From: Parasulfuritortus sp037446165
Lineage (GTDB): Bacteria > Pseudomonadota > Gammaproteobacteria > Burkholderiales > Thiobacillaceae
Assembly (NCBI GenBank): GCA_037446165.1
Contig: JBBIJC010000015.1
Location: 1 to 32,955 of the forward strand
DNA length: 32,955 bases
Direction: 5' to 3'
This document shows, one piece after another, positions 31,724 through 32,955 of the stretch (positions are counted from its first letter, which is position 1; each line of letters opens with the position of its first letter). The notes below the pieces were generated by a model that was not told the DNA's origin, ran no database searches, and was given only the letters and a program-made list of their open reading frames with translations. Position numbers and translations under genes: made by a program.

Positions 31724-32875
31724 TCATTGTCGAGCGCGAAGGGCGGTGGCTGGCTTCACGACCGATTCGGCGGAGACGATACGCAGCGGCAGGTCGGCGA
31801 CTTCGCCTTGTTCCTGGTTCTGGATGATGCGCAGGACCAGGTCGCGGGCGCCGTTGGCCACCAGGAAGCTGACCGTGCCCGCCTGGGCAGCGTTGCCGGC
31901 GACGACTTCGTTCAGGTTGGAGTCGGGAGCGCCGGGTACACCGTCGATCAGCAGCCGGAAGCTGCTGTCCCAGAAATTCATCGGGTATTTGCCCCGGTTG
32001 AGCAGACGAACCTGGAAGCGCAAGCCGTAGGCGCTGGGGGTGCGCGGCTGGGTTTCGACACCGAGCACGGTATAGGTGCTGGTCTCGAATCTGACTTCCG
32101 CCAGTCCCGCCAGGATCACCCGGGGCAGGGTCGAGGCTTGAGCTCCCGGGACAGGGACTGGTGGCGATGATGCGGGCAAGGCCGCGGCGGGAGCTTGTAC
32201 CTGGGCGGCGGGCGGCAATTCGGGCGCGGCTTTGTCCCGTCCCAGGAATACCGCCGCCAGCCCGGTCAGGGCGGTGATGACCGCGGCGACGCCAGTGAGG
32301 ATGCCCGGCAGGGTGGACCACCAGCTGCCGGTCGCCGCGGGCCTGGGCAGCGTGGACTGGGGGCCGCCGGAGAGGGTCGGCGCGCCGGTTGCGCGGGCCG
32401 CCTCGGTCGGGCGATTTTCCAGTGCCCGCTGCACTCCGGTACTGAGGGTGGAGATGAGTTCCGCCTCGTCCTTGAATTCCGCCGGACGCACGCTTTGCCT
32501 GACTTCGCTCTGGAAGGCTTGCAGCCGCTGGTTGCGGGCAGGATCGAGCAGATCGGTCAGCTGGATGTCCGGCACACTGGTGCGCAGCAGCGCGATCCGG
32601 GGCAGGCCCAGTTCACCGGCGCGGCGAAATTCGATCTGGGTGATCGACAGACCCTCCGGATTATCCCGTTCCGGCACGTAGCCATAGCGATGACCCAGGA
32701 TGAGCAGATACAAGTCGCAGCGGGCGATATCCGCCAGGCAACTGTCGCGCACCGTCTCGCCGTCGGCCACGTAGCTGTGCACCGGCTGGTGGTCGGCGGC
32801 GATCAGCCAGTGGATGACGGCTTCTCGCTCGGCCTTGAGGTCGAGGACGGTAGAGGAAACGTAAACCTTGGCCAT
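31724..32875 (-). CDS. DUF4062 protein with membrane segment and C-terminal beta domain
   Basis: This 383-residue protein starts with a DUF4062 domain (about 1-100): VYVSSTVLDLKAEREAV, then RCDLYLLILGHRYGYVP and GLSITQIEFRRA. DUF4062 is related to TIR/nucleoside-deoxyribosyltransferase-like folds and usually fronts NACHT, AAA or repeat domains in signalling or defence proteins. Here it is followed by a linker, one transmembrane segment (about 190-211), a Pro/Ala-rich stretch (about 213-250) and a roughly 130-residue domain that looks beta-rich (RVILAGLAEVRFETSTYTVLG onward). The topology would put DUF4062 in the cytoplasm and the beta domain in the periplasm. Function is unknown. ATG at 32875 has AGGA nine bases before it. 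Confidence 0.85.
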   Translation of the reverse strand: MAKVYVSSTVLDLKAEREAVIHWLIAADHQPVHSYVADGETVRDSCLADIARCDLYLLILGHRYGYVPERDNPEGLSITQIEFRRAGELGLPRIALLRTSVPDIQLTDLLDPARNQRLQAFQSEVRQSVRPAEFKDEAELISTLSTGVQRALENRPTEAARATGAPTLSGGPQSTLPRPAATGSWWSTLPGILTGVAAVITALTGLAAVFLGRDKAAPELPPAAQVQAPAAALPASSPPVPVPGAQASTLPRVILAGLAEVRFETSTYTVLGVETQPRTPSAYGLRFQVRLLNRGKYPMNFWDSSFRLLIDGVPGAPDSNLNEVVAGNAAQAGTVSFLVANGARDLVLRIIQNQEQGEVADLPLRIVSAESVVKPATALRARQ

Positions 32876-32880
32876 GGTGT

Positions 32881-32955
32881 TTATTCCTTGCCTGCAGACG
32901 AATCGATCTTAGCCACAAAGCCTGACGCCGGCATGCGCCACGGTCGGCCCGCCAC
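32881..32955 (-). CDS. Possible 3' end of an upstream gene, cut by window edge
   Basis: On the minus strand one frame is open from the window edge for 24 codons, reading PASGFVAKIDSSAGKE at its end, and stops TAA at 32883-32881, five bases before the DUF4062 ATG. The AGGA of the DUF4062 ribosome site lies within its last codons, as in coupled operons. Twenty-four codons are too few to be sure. Confidence 0.25.
   Translation of the reverse strand: MAGRPWRMPASGFVAKIDSSAGKE

Noticed and set aside
30092..32170. Long plus-strand open frame (692 codons) opposite GH13 and DUF4062 genes
   Set aside because: Antisense shadow of genes with clear catalytic and family motifs.

Overview
The window looks like chromosomal DNA of a high-GC proteobacterium, most likely a betaproteobacterium. 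The grounds are gene content (MASE1 kinase with a FixJ-type regulator, HD-GYP signalling, a DUF938/DUF924/PF04339 gene string, an EmrAB-type pump) and the style of its short intergenic palindromic repeats. No rRNA, tRNA, CRISPR array, phage gene or intact transposase is visible. Taxon assignment is inference; no marker gene is present.

Layout. 213-8350 (minus) is a four-gene signalling operon: HD-GYP response regulator, membrane PAS histidine kinase, single-domain response regulator, and a large REC-PAS-GAF-PAS-PAS-HK-REC-HPt hybrid kinase. 8572-9409 (plus) holds a UspA-like protein and a small unknown protein with its own extended -10 promoter. 9709-11635 (plus) is btaA-btaB, for phosphorus-free betaine lipids. 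11723-13940 (plus) is a MASE1 kinase/FixJ-type regulator pair, followed by a palindrome and a three-hairpin element ending in an intrinsic terminator (possible small RNA). 14197-14964 encodes a CinA-type molybdopterin-binding-domain protein.

15017-18499 is the most interesting part. Two divergent units flank one intergenic region. Leftward run a secreted DsrE-like protein and an outer-membrane porin; rightward run an ECF sigma factor and a membrane anti-sigma factor. The periplasmic half of the anti-sigma factor is visibly homologous to the secreted DsrE-like protein, including an aligned Cys. Both units are preceded by the same ECF-type promoter, GGAATAA-N16-GTCT. This suggests an autoregulated envelope signalling system with a DsrE-fold sensor. 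A 109-bp MITE sits exactly at the predicted start site of the sigma transcript.

18512-21065 (minus) carries a SemiSWEET transporter, DUF924, DUF938 methyltransferase and PF04339 acyltransferase genes. 21336-23693 (minus) is a tight alpha/beta-hydrolase (Cys nucleophile)/ACP/ketosynthase operon. 23694-24675 is mostly non-coding and contains one convincing 64-residue protein. 24676-29279 (plus) is a MarR regulator with an outer-membrane factor, membrane fusion protein and DHA2 transporter (complete tripartite efflux pump). 29305-32875 (minus) holds a DUF4062 membrane protein, a GH13 enzyme and a small PGDYG-like protein.

Four copies of the ~109-bp MITE (9456, 17051, 21227, 24482) share 15-bp terminal inverted repeats. 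Each is flanked by its own 4-bp direct repeat (CTAA, TTAT, TTAG, CTAG), which fits past mobilisation by an IS5-group transposase not present here.
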